The position numbers and the translations under genes are program-made. Under the pieces are notes generated by a model. The model made no database searches. It had not been told where the DNA came from and was given only the letters and a program-made list of their open reading frames with translations. Positions 21,710 through 30,780 of a DNA stretch of 33,139 bases are shown one piece after another (position 1 is the stretch's first letter; the number at the start of each line of letters is the position of its first letter). Location: positions 2,375,466-2,408,604 of the forward strand of contig CP070643.1 in NCBI GenBank assembly GCA_020354125.1. Direction: 5' to 3'. The DNA is from Betaproteobacteria bacterium. Lineage in GTDB: Bacteria > Pseudomonadota > Gammaproteobacteria > Burkholderiales > Eutrophovitaceae.

Positions 21710-23077
21710 ATGAAACAATACGACTTGCTGGTAATCGGTGGTGGTAGCGGCGGCGTCGCGACTGCCAATCGTGCTGCCTCGTATGGCGCAAAAGTAGCCT
21801 TGTTCGAAGCCGGAAGAATGGGCGGTACCTGTGTCAACGTCGGCTGTGTGCCGAAGAAGATCATGTGGACTACCGCCAGTTTGCACGACGCAGTCGAAGA
21901 AGCCGCCGACTACGGATTCGCTGCAAAAACGGGCGCATTGAACTGGGCCGAGTTGAAATCGCGCCGCGATGACTACATCGAAAGGCTCAATGGCGTTTAT
22001 CAGCGTGGTCTCGACAACAACAAGGTTGACGTCGTGCACGCACATGCGCATTTCGTGGAGCCACACGTCGTCGAGGCAGATGGTCGGCGCTACACCGCGG
22101 AACATATAGTGATCGCGGTCGGCGGTCGCCCGATCATGCCCGACGTTCCCGGTGCGGAGATGGGGATTACTTCAAACGGCTTTTTCGAGCTAAAGGAGCA
22201 ACCAAAGCGAGTCGTTGTCGTTGGTGCCGGATATGTCTCGGTCGAGTTCGGCGGTTTGCTAAACGCGCTGGGTGCCGAAGTGACCATCGCGCTGCGGCGC
22301 GACCACTTTCTGCGTTATTTTGACAAAACGCTGCGCGACGAACTGATGGCGCAGATGGAGGCTGATGGCGTGCGCTTCGTCAAACACGTGACCGTCATGG
22401 ACATCCAGAAAAAGGACGATGGGCTATGCGTCGAACTCGGCAATGGCGAATTGCTTCACGGCTTCGACACCGTCCTTTGGGCAATCGGCCGCAGGCCGAA
22501 TACCGACCGCATTGGCATCGAGAATACCGGTCTCGAACTAAAACCCAGCGGTAGTATTCCGGTCGATCGGCTGCAACAAACCGAGGTCGAAGGTCTATAC
22601 GCGATCGGCGATGTGATCGGCAAATTTGAATTGACTCCGGTTGCCATTGCCGCCGGCCGGCGTCTTGCCGACCGGTTGTTTGGCGGCCAGACCGGGCGCC
22701 ACCTGGTCTACGAAAACATTCCCACTGTCATTTTCAGTCACCCGCCAATCGGCACGGTTGGTTTGTCAGAGGCGCAAGCAGTCGAGCAATTTGGCGCCGA
22801 TAACGTGAAGGTGTACGAAACACGTTTCACACCGATGCACTATGCGTTTTCGCATCGCCAACCACCGTGCACGATGAAACTGATCGTGACCGGCCCGGAT
22901 GAGAGTATCGTCGGTTGCCACATCATCGGTCTCGGCGCCGACGAAATGATGCAGGGCTTTGCGGTGGCAGTACGCATGGGGGCGACCAAGCAGGATTTTG
23001 ATGATACGGTCGCAATCCACCCCACCGGCGCCGAGGAAATGGTGACGATGCGTAACGCTCGCGCTGCGATGGCCTGA
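21710..23077 (+). CDS. gor: Glutathione-disulfide reductase
   Basis: NADPH-dependent flavoprotein that regenerates GSH from GSSG. 455 residues, standard length. ATG 21710 ([15 protein letters not shown]) matches the family start; the frame is open further upstream but lacks an FAD fold there. Seen: FAD-binding GGGSGG, the redox-active disulfide [13 protein letters not shown] (Cys41, Cys46), the second Rossmann fold [16 protein letters not shown] followed by an Arg pair ([12 protein letters not shown]) typical of NADPH preference, and FAD motif YAIGDV. The C-terminal catalytic pair is in [12 protein letters not shown] (His437, Glu442). It fits the neighbouring GSTs, peroxiredoxin and Kef-type antiporter as supplier of GSH. 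It is divergent from the TetR gene. Confidence 0.96.
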   Translation: MKQYDLLVIGGGSGGVATANRAASYGAKVALFEAGRMGGTCVNVGCVPKKIMWTTASLHDAVEEAADYGFAAKTGALNWAELKSRRDDYIERLNGVYQRGLDNNKVDVVHAHAHFVEPHVVEADGRRYTAEHIVIAVGGRPIMPDVPGAEMGITSNGFFELKEQPKRVVVVGAGYVSVEFGGLLNALGAEVTIALRRDHFLRYFDKTLRDELMAQMEADGVRFVKHVTVMDIQKKDDGLCVELGNGELLHGFDTVLWAIGRRPNTDRIGIENTGLELKPSGSIPVDRLQQTEVEGLYAIGDVIGKFELTPVAIAAGRRLADRLFGGQTGRHLVYENIPTVIFSHPPIGTVGLSEAQAVEQFGADNVKVYETRFTPMHYAFSHRQPPCTMKLIVTGPDESIVGCHIIGLGADEMMQGFAVAVRMGATKQDFDDTVAIHPTGAEEMVTMRNARAAMA

Positions 23078-23301
23078 CCAGTTCGCGCGGCGCGCAACGC
23101 CCGTCATTAGCGGGGTTGCCAAACGCGAGCCTGTTTACCTGTCGCCAGGATCAACCAGTCAACCGATTCAGTATTGCATGCGTCAGTGCCGCGCCTGTGA
23201 TAACGTCGCGTAAAACAAAGGGCGAGCGCTCAACATTACTATGCATCGTCTGGCCTCGCCGAGGATGATTCCCAGAAGAACAAGAGGGAATGGAGGAGAT
23301 C

Positions 23302-24702
23302 ATGAGCGAGCCATCCGTTAAACAGGAGGCACGGGAAGTCGAAAAAGGCCACTTCGACCCCTACCAGCTCGACCCGTCTCACGTTCTCGACCCACCCCGT
23401 ACCATGCGGGCAATCCTCACAAGAATCGGCCCCGGGATCATTCTTTCGGCATCGATCGTCGGCTCGGGCGAGTTGATTGCCACCACCACGCTGGGTGCCA
23501 AAGTCGGCTATACCGTCATGTGGCTAATCGTATTCAGCTGCCTGATCAAAGGGGTTGTGCAGGCGTTTCTCGGCCGCTACACGATCGTCATGGGCGAAAC
23601 CGGCCTGGCGGCTTTCAACCGCATTCCCGGCAAAATCGGCCGTGTCAACTGGGTGCTGTGGGCGTGGGCGGCAATGGTATTGATCACATTGTTCCAGATC
23701 GCTGCCATGTTCATCGGCGTGTCACAAGCCATGAAGTTGATTACCGGTGTCGATGTCATGTGGTGGGTTCTCGGGTTTGCCGTGCTCACACTGGTTCTGT
23801 TGCTCGGTGGCGCATACCAACGCATCGAGCGTCTGGCAATGATCAAAGTCGGCCTGTTCACGTTGATTACGCTGCTGGCCGCAGTAGTGTTAACTCGCAT
23901 GCCGGAGTTTTTCAGCTGGGGCGACGTCTGGCAGGGATTTTCCTTCGAGTTGCCGGAAGCCGGCCTGGCGATTGCGCTTGCCACCTTCGGCATCACTGGC
24001 GTCGGAGCCACCGAACTGTACATGTACACCTACTGGTGCGTTGAGAAGGGTTATGCGCGCTACACCGGGCCGCACGAAGACAGCGAAGCATGGCGTCAGC
24101 GTGCCCGCGGCTGGATGCGAGTGATGCATGTCGATGTTGTCTTTTCGATGATCATCTACACCGTCGCCACAATCGCTTTCTATTTACTGGGAGCCGGAAT
24201 TCTGCATGGCATGGGTCAGGTGCCAGCCAGCAGCGAGATGATCCCGGTACTGTCCAACATCTATACGCAAACACTGGGCGACTGGGCCAAGTGGTTGTTC
24301 TACCCGGGCGCAATAATCGTGCTGTACGGTACCGTGTTCGCGGGAACCGCGGGCCACTCACGAATGTTCGCCGACTTTGTTCGGATCTTCGGAGTATATG
24401 AACACGATGACTACCAGGCGCGCATGCGCTGGCGCGACCGCTTTATCATCGTTCTCACGGTTGTCCCGGTCGCCTTGTATTTCATTTTCGGCGAGCAGCC
24501 GGTTGCTATGGTGCAATGGGGTGGAACAGCGCAGGCGTGGACGCTGCCAATCATTTCGGTCGGCACCATCTACCTGGTGCAGCGCTTCATGCCGAAAGAA
24601 ATGCGGGCCACTCACTTGATGACGTTTCTGCTCTGGATCGGTGCATTCGTCATCACCGCCTTTGTCGTCATAAGCGAATACCGCAAGTTTTTCATGGAAT
24701 AA
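23302..24702 (+). CDS. Nramp-family transporter lacking the canonical DPGN metal motif
   Basis: Integral inner-membrane transporter of 466 residues with about 11 hydrophobic segments. ATG 23302 is preferred: GGAGG lies 6-10 nt upstream, whereas ATG 23290 has its SD almost touching. The overall fold is Nramp-like (GPGIILSASIVGSGELIATTTLGAKVGY in TM1). Canonical Nramp proteins bind divalent metal through Asp-Pro-Gly-Asn in TM1 and a Met-Pro-His region in TM6. Here TM1 has GSGE (residues 54-57) and TM6 has VGATELYMYTYW (GATE 235-238). The substrate may therefore differ from Mn/Fe; Nramp-related proteins with altered sites are known to carry other ions. A RidA gene follows after 34 bp. Confidence 0.88.
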   Translation: MSEPSVKQEAREVEKGHFDPYQLDPSHVLDPPRTMRAILTRIGPGIILSASIVGSGELIATTTLGAKVGYTVMWLIVFSCLIKGVVQAFLGRYTIVMGETGLAAFNRIPGKIGRVNWVLWAWAAMVLITLFQIAAMFIGVSQAMKLITGVDVMWWVLGFAVLTLVLLLGGAYQRIERLAMIKVGLFTLITLLAAVVLTRMPEFFSWGDVWQGFSFELPEAGLAIALATFGITGVGATELYMYTYWCVEKGYARYTGPHEDSEAWRQRARGWMRVMHVDVVFSMIIYTVATIAFYLLGAGILHGMGQVPASSEMIPVLSNIYTQTLGDWAKWLFYPGAIIVLYGTVFAGTAGHSRMFADFVRIFGVYEHDDYQARMRWRDRFIIVLTVVPVALYFIFGEQPVAMVQWGGTAQAWTLPIISVGTIYLVQRFMPKEMRATHLMTFLLWIGAFVITAFVVISEYRKFFME

Positions 24703-24736
24703 CATTCAACAACCTGATCGAAAGGAAATTCAGGGT

Positions 24737-25084
24737 ATGACTATCAAACGCCTTCACACAGGACCTCGTATGTCACAGGTTGTGATACATGGCAACACCG
24801 TGTACACAGCGGGCGTCGTCGCGGACGACGCCAACACCGATGTCGGTGGCCAGACCGGCCAGATTCTCGACAAGATCGATGCTTACTTGAAGGAGGCCGG
24901 CAGCGACAAGTCGAAAATCCTGATGGCCACCATTTGGCTATCTGACATCAAGGATTTCGACAACATGAATGCGGTGTGGGACATGTGGGTAGCGAAAGAC
25001 AATCCGCCGGCACGTGCCTGTGTCGAGTCGAAGTTGGCAGCCCCCAAATACAAGGTCGAAATCAGAGTCGTCGCTGGTATTTGA
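24737..25084 (+). CDS. RidA (YjgF/YER057c/UK114) family protein
   Basis: A 115-residue protein of the RidA superfamily, whose canonical members hydrolyse reactive enamine/imine intermediates formed by PLP enzymes. Features are LHTGPRMSQVVIHGNTVYTAGVVA, the GQILDKIDAYLKEAGSDKSKI helix, and NPPARACVESKLAAPKYKVEI with Arg93 at the position of the catalytic arginine. The spacing and the absence of some archetype residues suggest a Rid subfamily other than canonical RidA, so a generic symbol is avoided. Start ATG 24737 with AAGGAAA upstream. It lies between the Nramp and Kef-type genes. Confidence 0.92.
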   Translation: MTIKRLHTGPRMSQVVIHGNTVYTAGVVADDANTDVGGQTGQILDKIDAYLKEAGSDKSKILMATIWLSDIKDFDNMNAVWDMWVAKDNPPARACVESKLAAPKYKVEIRVVAGI

Positions 25085-25178
25085 GTCCCAGCAGCGCCTG
25101 TGAGTTTTCCCGCAAGATGGCGGGAGAGGCACCTTTGCGCGCCCAATCGCCGATCTGCCTGCAACACATGATACAAAC

Positions 25179-26999
25179 ATGATCATGAGTCCTATCGCGC
25201 AAACCGCTGTCTTCCTTGCGGCAGCAGTCATCGCCGTGCCGCTTTTTCGCCACTTCAAAATGGGTGCCGTTTTGGGATATCTGGCGGCCGGTGTCGTCAT
25301 CGGCCCAACGGGCCTCGGCATCATCGGCGAGTTCGAAAGCATCATGCATCTCGCGGAGCTGGGAATCGTGATGCTGTTGTTTGTCATTGGCCTCGAGTTA
25401 CAACCGTCACGTCTATGGGTACTGCGCAGATCGGTTTTCGGACTCGGCGCAGCACAGGTCATCGTCACGGCTGCGCTGTTTACTGCCGTTGGTATCGCCT
25501 TCGGCCTTGCCCTTTCGACCGCCATCGTAATCGGGCTCGCACTGGCCATGTCTTCCACTGCCTTCGTGCTGCAAACGCTGGCGGAACGGGGCGAACTGAC
25601 CACTCGCAAGGGCCGCTCCTCATTTGCCATTCTGCTGTTCCAGGACATCGCGGTCATCCCCATGCTGGCGCTGATCCCGCTGCTCGGCGAGGGCGAGGAC
25701 ATACCGGCCGGCACCGAGGCATGGCTCGCCGCCGGTGAGGCGATCGCTGTAATTGCGCTCATCGTGTTCGGCGGACGCTATTTGCTGCGTCCGGTGTTCA
25801 GACTGGTCGCGGCAAGCGGAATCAAGGAAATCTTCACTGCGGCGGCCCTGCTGGTCGTGATCGGTACTGCACTTGGCGTGTATTCCGTCGGCCTGTCGAT
25901 GTCACTCGGCGCATTTCTCGCCGGTATGCTGCTTGCCGACTCGGAATACCGCCACGAGCTTGAAGCCGATATCGAACCGTTCAAGGGTCTTCTCCTCGGA
26001 CTGTTCTTCATTTCGGTGGGAATGGCGGTCGATCTTGGTCTTCTGGTAAGCGAACCGGTAACGATTCTCGCTATGGTCGTCGGCTTGATGCTAATCAAGG
26101 CTATGGCGCTGTACGCCGTTGTCCGGTTCGCAGGCGGCGACAACCGCTCCGCGATCAGCGTCGCCGCGACTTTGTCCCAGGGCGGCGAGTTTGCCTTTGT
26201 CATCTTTGCCATTGGCATTAATGCCGCGATCGTCGATAGCGGGCTGGTCAGCTCCCTGATCATTGCGGTCATCATTTCGATGGCTCTGACGCCACTCGCC
26301 ATGACGATCGACGACATTTTTGTACGTCGCAACCGCCAGAAAACCGAAGAAAAGTTCGACGAGATCGAGGCTTCTGACAACCGGATCATCATTGCCGGCT
26401 TCGGACGAGTCGGACAGATGGTGGCGCGCACCCTCACCGCCCGCGGCATTGGCTTCACAGCTCTCGATATCAGCAGCGAGCAGATCGAGGTCGTGCGCCG
26501 ATTTGGCAATAACAAGGCTTATTACGGTGACGCGTCGCGCCTCGATATGTTGCATGCCGCTCGGGCGCAGGAAGCGGAGATTCTTGTCCTGGCGATCGAT
26601 GACATCGAGGCGTCGGTGCACACCGCAGAGACAGTCAGGAAACATTTTCCGAAGCTAAAGATTCTCGCCAGAGCCCGAAATCGCTTCCATGCCTACCGGT
26701 TGATGGATATCGGCGTCGAATACATCATTCGCGAGACTCTGGGATCGGCACTCGAGCTTGCCGAGCAAGTCCTGCAGACTACCGGTGTCAGCGCATGGGA
26801 TGCGAAGAATACGATTGCGACGTTTCGCGCCCACGACGAGCGGACGCTGGCGCGCCAGTACGCCGTTTATCACGACGAATCACAGCTGATACAGACGTCA
26901 CGCGAGGCGGCACAGGAGTTACAGGGCATTTTTGAGTCGGATAGCGAGTCACGGCACCACGCCGACAGCACACCGTTTTCACCCGAAGACATCAGGTAG
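25179..26999 (+). CDS. Monovalent cation:proton antiporter-2 (KefB/KefC-type) with TrkA-N domain
   Basis: Inner-membrane K+ efflux/proton antiporter of 606 residues. About twelve hydrophobic segments fill residues 1-380, with the CPA2 motifs GAVLGYLAAGVVIGPTGLG, MLLFVIGLELQPSRLW and SSTAFVLQTLAERGEL. A cytosolic RCK/TrkA-N domain follows (about 395-510): IIIAGFGRVGQMVARTLTARG, LDISSEQIEVVRRFGNKAYYGDAS-like region, then IRETLGSALELAEQVLQ. In KefB/KefC, glutathione holds the channel shut and glutathione adducts of electrophiles open it. Whether this protein is GSH-gated cannot be read here, and no KefF/KefG quinone-reductase partner gene is adjacent. ATG at 25179 and 25185 are both possible. 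Confidence 0.94.
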   Translation: MIMSPIAQTAVFLAAAVIAVPLFRHFKMGAVLGYLAAGVVIGPTGLGIIGEFESIMHLAELGIVMLLFVIGLELQPSRLWVLRRSVFGLGAAQVIVTAALFTAVGIAFGLALSTAIVIGLALAMSSTAFVLQTLAERGELTTRKGRSSFAILLFQDIAVIPMLALIPLLGEGEDIPAGTEAWLAAGEAIAVIALIVFGGRYLLRPVFRLVAASGIKEIFTAAALLVVIGTALGVYSVGLSMSLGAFLAGMLLADSEYRHELEADIEPFKGLLLGLFFISVGMAVDLGLLVSEPVTILAMVVGLMLIKAMALYAVVRFAGGDNRSAISVAATLSQGGEFAFVIFAIGINAAIVDSGLVSSLIIAVIISMALTPLAMTIDDIFVRRNRQKTEEKFDEIEASDNRIIIAGFGRVGQMVARTLTARGIGFTALDISSEQIEVVRRFGNNKAYYGDASRLDMLHAARAQEAEILVLAIDDIEASVHTAETVRKHFPKLKILARARNRFHAYRLMDIGVEYIIRETLGSALELAEQVLQTTGVSAWDAKNTIATFRAHDERTLARQYAVYHDESQLIQTSREAAQELQGIFESDSESRHHADSTPFSPEDIR

Positions 27000-27208
27000 A
27001 CAGCCTCGCGGCCGTCGAAACAGTGATGAGCGCCGCGCTCCGGCTCGGTTTAATCGACACAAGGCGTTACAATCTCTTTTCTGGCACTTCGGGACGCTTA
27101 CGGGATCAGTCCATGGGGCATACGCTGTTTGGGCAACGTGGCGCGTCGGGCACGCACATCGATTCGGGACACTGCCCGCTTCGGTGCACAGAACGAGGGA
27201 GCAAAACG

Positions 27209-27760
27209 ATGCGAGTCGAAGTACACGTACACGGGACCATCCTCCTGCGATCAGGCACCAGCACCGAACAGATGGAGTCCGCGATGCGCCCTCTGCTCGA
27301 TTACATTGACGAAGACAGCTTCGCTGATGTGAGGAGCATTCACCCGGACGAGCCGGGTATCACCTTCGACCGCCGCCGGCGTGTGATCGAGATCTGCTGG
27401 ACGGGTGATGTCGGCCGCAGCTTTCGGCAATTACTTGCCGAATCACTCGAAGCGCTCAACGCCTATTGCGAAGAAGCCGCTCCGGTCGACATCACCTACT
27501 ATCACGAAGACGGGCGCGATGAATTCGACGTGATTTTTGTCGGGCCAACACCGGAATCGATCGACCGTGCGCGACGTCAGCGCATGATGGAAGACCTGCA
27601 GCACGTCCTGTCACGCGATTTCGACGACACTGAAATCAGCCAGGTGCTCAACCTCGTCAATCAGATGTTCGATCGGCGTTGGGAAAGTGGCCGCCGTTCA
27701 AGTGGAGCAGCTTCGACTGACACGTCGGAAATGGTGGCGCGGCGCAAGCATTTGCACTGA
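27209..27760 (+). CDS. Conserved protein of unknown function
   Basis: A 183-residue soluble protein. ATG 27209 (MRVEVHVHGTILLRSGTS) is chosen for GAGGGAG upstream; the frame is open to 27023 but that part looks noncoding. The sequence is compact and charged: PLLDYIDEDSFADVRSIHPDEPGITFDRRRRVIEICWTGDVGRSFRQLL, ending in a helical segment with YYHEDGRDEFDVIFVGPTPESIDRARRQRMMEDLQ. No signal peptide or membrane segment. It looks like a family with relatives in other proteobacteria, but I cannot name it. The exported YqgE/AlgH gene starts 6 bp after its stop, suggesting co-expression. Confidence 0.75.
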   Translation: MRVEVHVHGTILLRSGTSTEQMESAMRPLLDYIDEDSFADVRSIHPDEPGITFDRRRRVIEICWTGDVGRSFRQLLAESLEALNAYCEEAAPVDITYYHEDGRDEFDVIFVGPTPESIDRARRQRMMEDLQHVLSRDFDDTEISQVLNLVNQMFDRRWESGRRSSGAASTDTSEMVARRKHLH

Positions 27761-27766
27761 ACGCGC

Positions 27767-28423
27767 GTGTATCAGCGGATCGTCATTTCGTTGCTGGCAA
27801 GCGCGGTCCTTCTATCCGCCGGGTATGTCTCGGCAGCGGACGTTAATCCCAGAGGGCAACGTGATTCGATTCTGCTAGTCGCTGCGCGCCACATGATGGA
27901 TCCAAATTTCGCGCGCACCGTCGTGCTGGTGATGTTCCCGACCGATACCGGGCCGAGCGGTGTGATTCTCAATCGGCCAAGCCGGATAACGCTGCGTGAC
28001 GTCTGGCCCGATAATGCGCAGCGTCAGGACCGCACCGATAGGCTCTACATTGGTGGGCCAGTCGAGCCCGACGGCCTGCTATTCCTGTTTCGAATGACTC
28101 CACCGCCCGAGCGGGCATGGTGGGCAATCGACGACATCTATTTCAGCGGTGATGGTGAGCTGCTCGAAACGCTACTGGAGACAAACGGCCCTGACGCCGG
28201 TCAGCGTTTTTTTGCCGGCTACGCCGGATGGGCACCAGGTCAGCTCGAGAACGAAATTGCCCGCGGTGACTGGCACGTGCTTGCGGCCGATCCAAACGTG
28301 ATCTACGACAAGGAACTCGGCACCCTATGGCAGCGGATGTATCAGCGAGCAACCTTGCCTCGGGCACATGGCTTGCCGCTGCAAGGCAGTCTCGCCTACC
28401 ACAGGCGCGGCGCAAACAGATAG
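27767..28423 (+). CDS. YqgE/AlgH family protein with a signal peptide
   Basis: A 218-residue protein. The core matches the YqgE/AlgH family: SILLVAARHMMDPNFARTVVLVMFPTDTGPSGVILNRPS, LYIGGPVEPDGLLFLFR, FFAGYAGWAPGQLENEIARGDWHV. The family is common in proteobacteria, of uncertain function. The usual members are cytosolic and begin directly at the core. This one adds a cleavable signal peptide (VISLLASAVLLSAGYVSAADV), so it is probably periplasmic. Start GTG 27767, 6 bp after the previous gene. A housekeeping cytosolic copy would be expected elsewhere in the genome. Confidence 0.9.
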   Translation: MYQRIVISLLASAVLLSAGYVSAADVNPRGQRDSILLVAARHMMDPNFARTVVLVMFPTDTGPSGVILNRPSRITLRDVWPDNAQRQDRTDRLYIGGPVEPDGLLFLFRMTPPPERAWWAIDDIYFSGDGELLETLLETNGPDAGQRFFAGYAGWAPGQLENEIARGDWHVLAADPNVIYDKELGTLWQRMYQRATLPRAHGLPLQGSLAYHRRGANR

Positions 28424-28502
28424 TCGCGCATGCCGTATTGCGTTCGCTGATACTCATCCCCCACGCGCACCGCACCGTGGCATAGCGACAAGGAAGAAAC
28501 CA

Positions 28503-29288
28503 ATGGAAGACAGACTGTTCTCGATAAGCGAGCAAGTGGTGCTGGTAGTTGGCGCCAGCAGAGGTATTGGCAGGGCGCTGGCAGAAGGCTTCGCCACGCG
28601 CGGCGCACAAGTAGTCATTGCCGGGCGCGAAGCCGACACCCTGGAAACAACAGCAAAGGAAATTTCTTCCGGAACGAAACCGGTCAAGGCGATCGTTTGC
28701 GACGTCGCCAAGCCGCTGGACATCGACGATCTCGTCTCCTCCACCTTGTCGGAATTTGATCGCATCGATACGCTGATCAGCGTCGCCGGTGTGAACAAGC
28801 GCATGAAAGTGGAAGACTACACGGCCAAAGAATATGACTGGATCATGGACATCAACCTGCGTGGCAGCTTCATCCTGGCTCAGACAGTGGGACGACATAT
28901 GCTGGAGCGAAAAGCCGGCTCAATCATCAACATCGATTCGTTGAATACCTACGCACCTTTGACTGGCGTCACTCCCTATGCGATGAGCAAGGCGGGCGTG
29001 TTGATGATGACCAGGGCGCTGGCTAACGAGTGGGGGCCGCGTGGCGTGCGGGTCAACTCGATCGCGCCCGGTTTCTTTCCCACTGATCTGTCAAAGAAGC
29101 TCTGGGCGCAGGACAAGATGCGCGACTGGGCGACGCAGAATACACCGCAGCGAAAGCTCGGTGATGTCAAGGATCTGGTTGGCACTGCCGTGTTCTTGGC
29201 GTCACAAGCCGCTGCATTCGTCACCGGCCAGACTATACGGGTCGACGGCGGGGTAACCGCCGGGATCAACTGGCCAATCGATTTGTGA
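28503..29288 (+). CDS. Short-chain dehydrogenase/reductase (SDR)
   Basis: Classical NAD(P)(H)-dependent oxidoreductase of 261 residues. ATG 28503 follows AAGGAAG; the longer frame from 28368 overlaps the YqgE gene. Seen: cofactor motif VVGASRGIGRALA (Gly17-Gly23), the NAG-like SVAGVN, and the catalytic Ser146, Tyr159 and Lys163 in NIDSLNTYAPLTGVTPYAMSK. The C-terminal end FVTGQTIRVDGGVTAGINWP is typical. The sequence resembles gluconate 5-dehydrogenase/2-deoxy-gluconate-type SDRs, but substrate specificity is uncertain. Its TGA overlaps the GTG start of the di-heme gene (GTGA at 29285-29288), so the two are translationally coupled. Confidence 0.93.
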   Translation: MEDRLFSISEQVVLVVGASRGIGRALAEGFATRGAQVVIAGREADTLETTAKEISSGTKPVKAIVCDVAKPLDIDDLVSSTLSEFDRIDTLISVAGVNKRMKVEDYTAKEYDWIMDINLRGSFILAQTVGRHMLERKAGSIINIDSLNTYAPLTGVTPYAMSKAGVLMMTRALANEWGPRGVRVNSIAPGFFPTDLSKKLWAQDKMRDWATQNTPQRKLGDVKDLVGTAVFLASQAAAFVTGQTIRVDGGVTAGINWPIDL

Positions 29289-30667
29289 AGCCTGTCAACC
29301 TGAGTGCCGCGACATCAATAACACTTCACGCTGCCGCACTCTCTGTAGTGGTCTGTAGCAGCGTTGTCGTTGCCATGCCTGGCGAAGATCCGGCTGAAGA
29401 TGATGTGCTCGCCGGCATTGACTATTCCCAGCCGTTGAACGATCTCAACGCGCCCGGATTGCGCAGCTTCGCCGCCGGCCAGGCAGAGTTCGCGGCGCGT
29501 TGGGTGCCACCATTCCTGAGTGGCGGCCATTGGGGCCGCGGTCCGCAGTCCAATGCCGAGTCTTGTTTGTCTTGCCACCCCGGCAATGGACGCGGCCGGG
29601 CACCTGACGGTCCCGGCGAACCGCCCCATTCACTCGTACTGCGGCTCGCGAAACCAGGCACAGATGAGGCTGGCCGGCCACAGCCACATCCCGCCTACGG
29701 CACCCACCTCAACCGGCACGGCATCCTTGGACAGCTCATCGAAGAAGGCGATTTCCGCGTCGAATACAGCAAACGCGAGGTGGCCCTCGCCGATGGCAGT
29801 CGAGTTGAATTGCGCTCCCCCACCGTTCGCCTTGCCGCACTTTGGTATGGTCCGACGGGCGACGACACCACTGTCTCTCTGCGACTGGCACAGCCAGTGT
29901 TCGGACTTGGACTGCTCGAGGCTGTGGCTGACTCAACAATTCTTGACCTGGCCGAACAACAGCAACGCATCGGCTTCAATGGCAGGCCGAATCGGGTAAT
30001 CGATGAGGCGACCGGGGAATACATGATTGGACGTTTCGCCCACAAGGCCTCGCAGCCGTACCTACGTCACCAGGTTGCCGCAGCGTTTCATGATGAGATG
30101 GGTGTGACATCGAACTTGTTCCCGCAAGAGCAATGCTGGCCGATTCAGAAGGCTTGCTATCGGGTTGAGCGCGTCATAGGAGTCGAAGCGCGGGACGAAC
30201 AACTTGACTCGATCACTGATTATTTGCGCTTGCTCGCGGCGCCGAGGCAACGCGAGATGAACGATCCACTGGTAAGGCGCGGTGCCGGCCTGTTCGACAA
30301 GGCGAAGTGCAGCGTGTGCCACGTTCCGGAACTGAAGACTGGCTCCAATGCAGTACATGCACAACTGCGTAACCGGACCATCCGCCCCTACACTGACTTG
30401 CTGCTCCACGACATGGGCGACGGGCTGGCCGACGGCCGGCGCGAATTCGACGCTGGTGGCCGAGACTGGCGCACGCCACCACTATGGGGAATAGGCCTGC
30501 GTGCAATGGTCAATGGCAATTCTGAGTTGTTGCATGACGGTCGTGCACGTAATGTCACTGAGGCAATACTCTGGCATGGTGGAGAGGCAGATGTTTCGCG
30601 GCAAGAATTCATCAACATGAACGAACAGGATCGCCGAGCTTTGCTACGGTTCGTAGAGTCACTTTGA
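29285..30667 (+). CDS. Di-heme c-type oxidoreductase (DUF1111/DHOR family)
   Basis: Exported di-heme protein of 460 residues. An N-terminal signal-type hydrophobic segment (SITLHAAALSVVVCSSVVVAMPGE) precedes two heme-attachment motifs: CLSCH (Cys94-His98) and CSVCH (Cys342-His346). Between them, Cys284 and Cys291 may form a disulfide. The layout and the phrases RGPQSNAESCLSCHPGNGRG, FGLGLLEAV, and LWGIGLRAM...LLHDGRARNVTEAILWHGGEA match the DUF1111 thiol-oxidoreductase/DHOR family, distantly MauG/CcpA-like. The reaction is unknown. It is translationally coupled to the SDR. The imelysin-like iron proteins often seen beside this family are not in view. Confidence 0.92.
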   Translation: MKPVNLSAATSITLHAAALSVVVCSSVVVAMPGEDPAEDDVLAGIDYSQPLNDLNAPGLRSFAAGQAEFAARWVPPFLSGGHWGRGPQSNAESCLSCHPGNGRGRAPDGPGEPPHSLVLRLAKPGTDEAGRPQPHPAYGTHLNRHGILGQLIEEGDFRVEYSKREVALADGSRVELRSPTVRLAALWYGPTGDDTTVSLRLAQPVFGLGLLEAVADSTILDLAEQQQRIGFNGRPNRVIDEATGEYMIGRFAHKASQPYLRHQVAAAFHDEMGVTSNLFPQEQCWPIQKACYRVERVIGVEARDEQLDSITDYLRLLAAPRQREMNDPLVRRGAGLFDKAKCSVCHVPELKTGSNAVHAQLRNRTIRPYTDLLLHDMGDGLADGRREFDAGGRDWRTPPLWGIGLRAMVNGNSELLHDGRARNVTEAILWHGGEADVSRQEFINMNEQDRRALLRFVESL

Positions 30668-30780
30668 GTCTACTGTCAGTCGCGCCCCTGCATGCTTTTT
30701 GCCAGACTCAAACCAGGCTTCCGGCAGCCGGGCTGATCGGCTGGTAAACTCTTTCGAATTCCATTTCCAGAGAACCACGC

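Noticed and set aside
25778..26515. 245-residue minus-strand ORF opposite the Kef-type antiporter
   Set aside because: Antisense of a well-supported membrane protein gene; composition is Ser/Arg/Thr-rich without domains.
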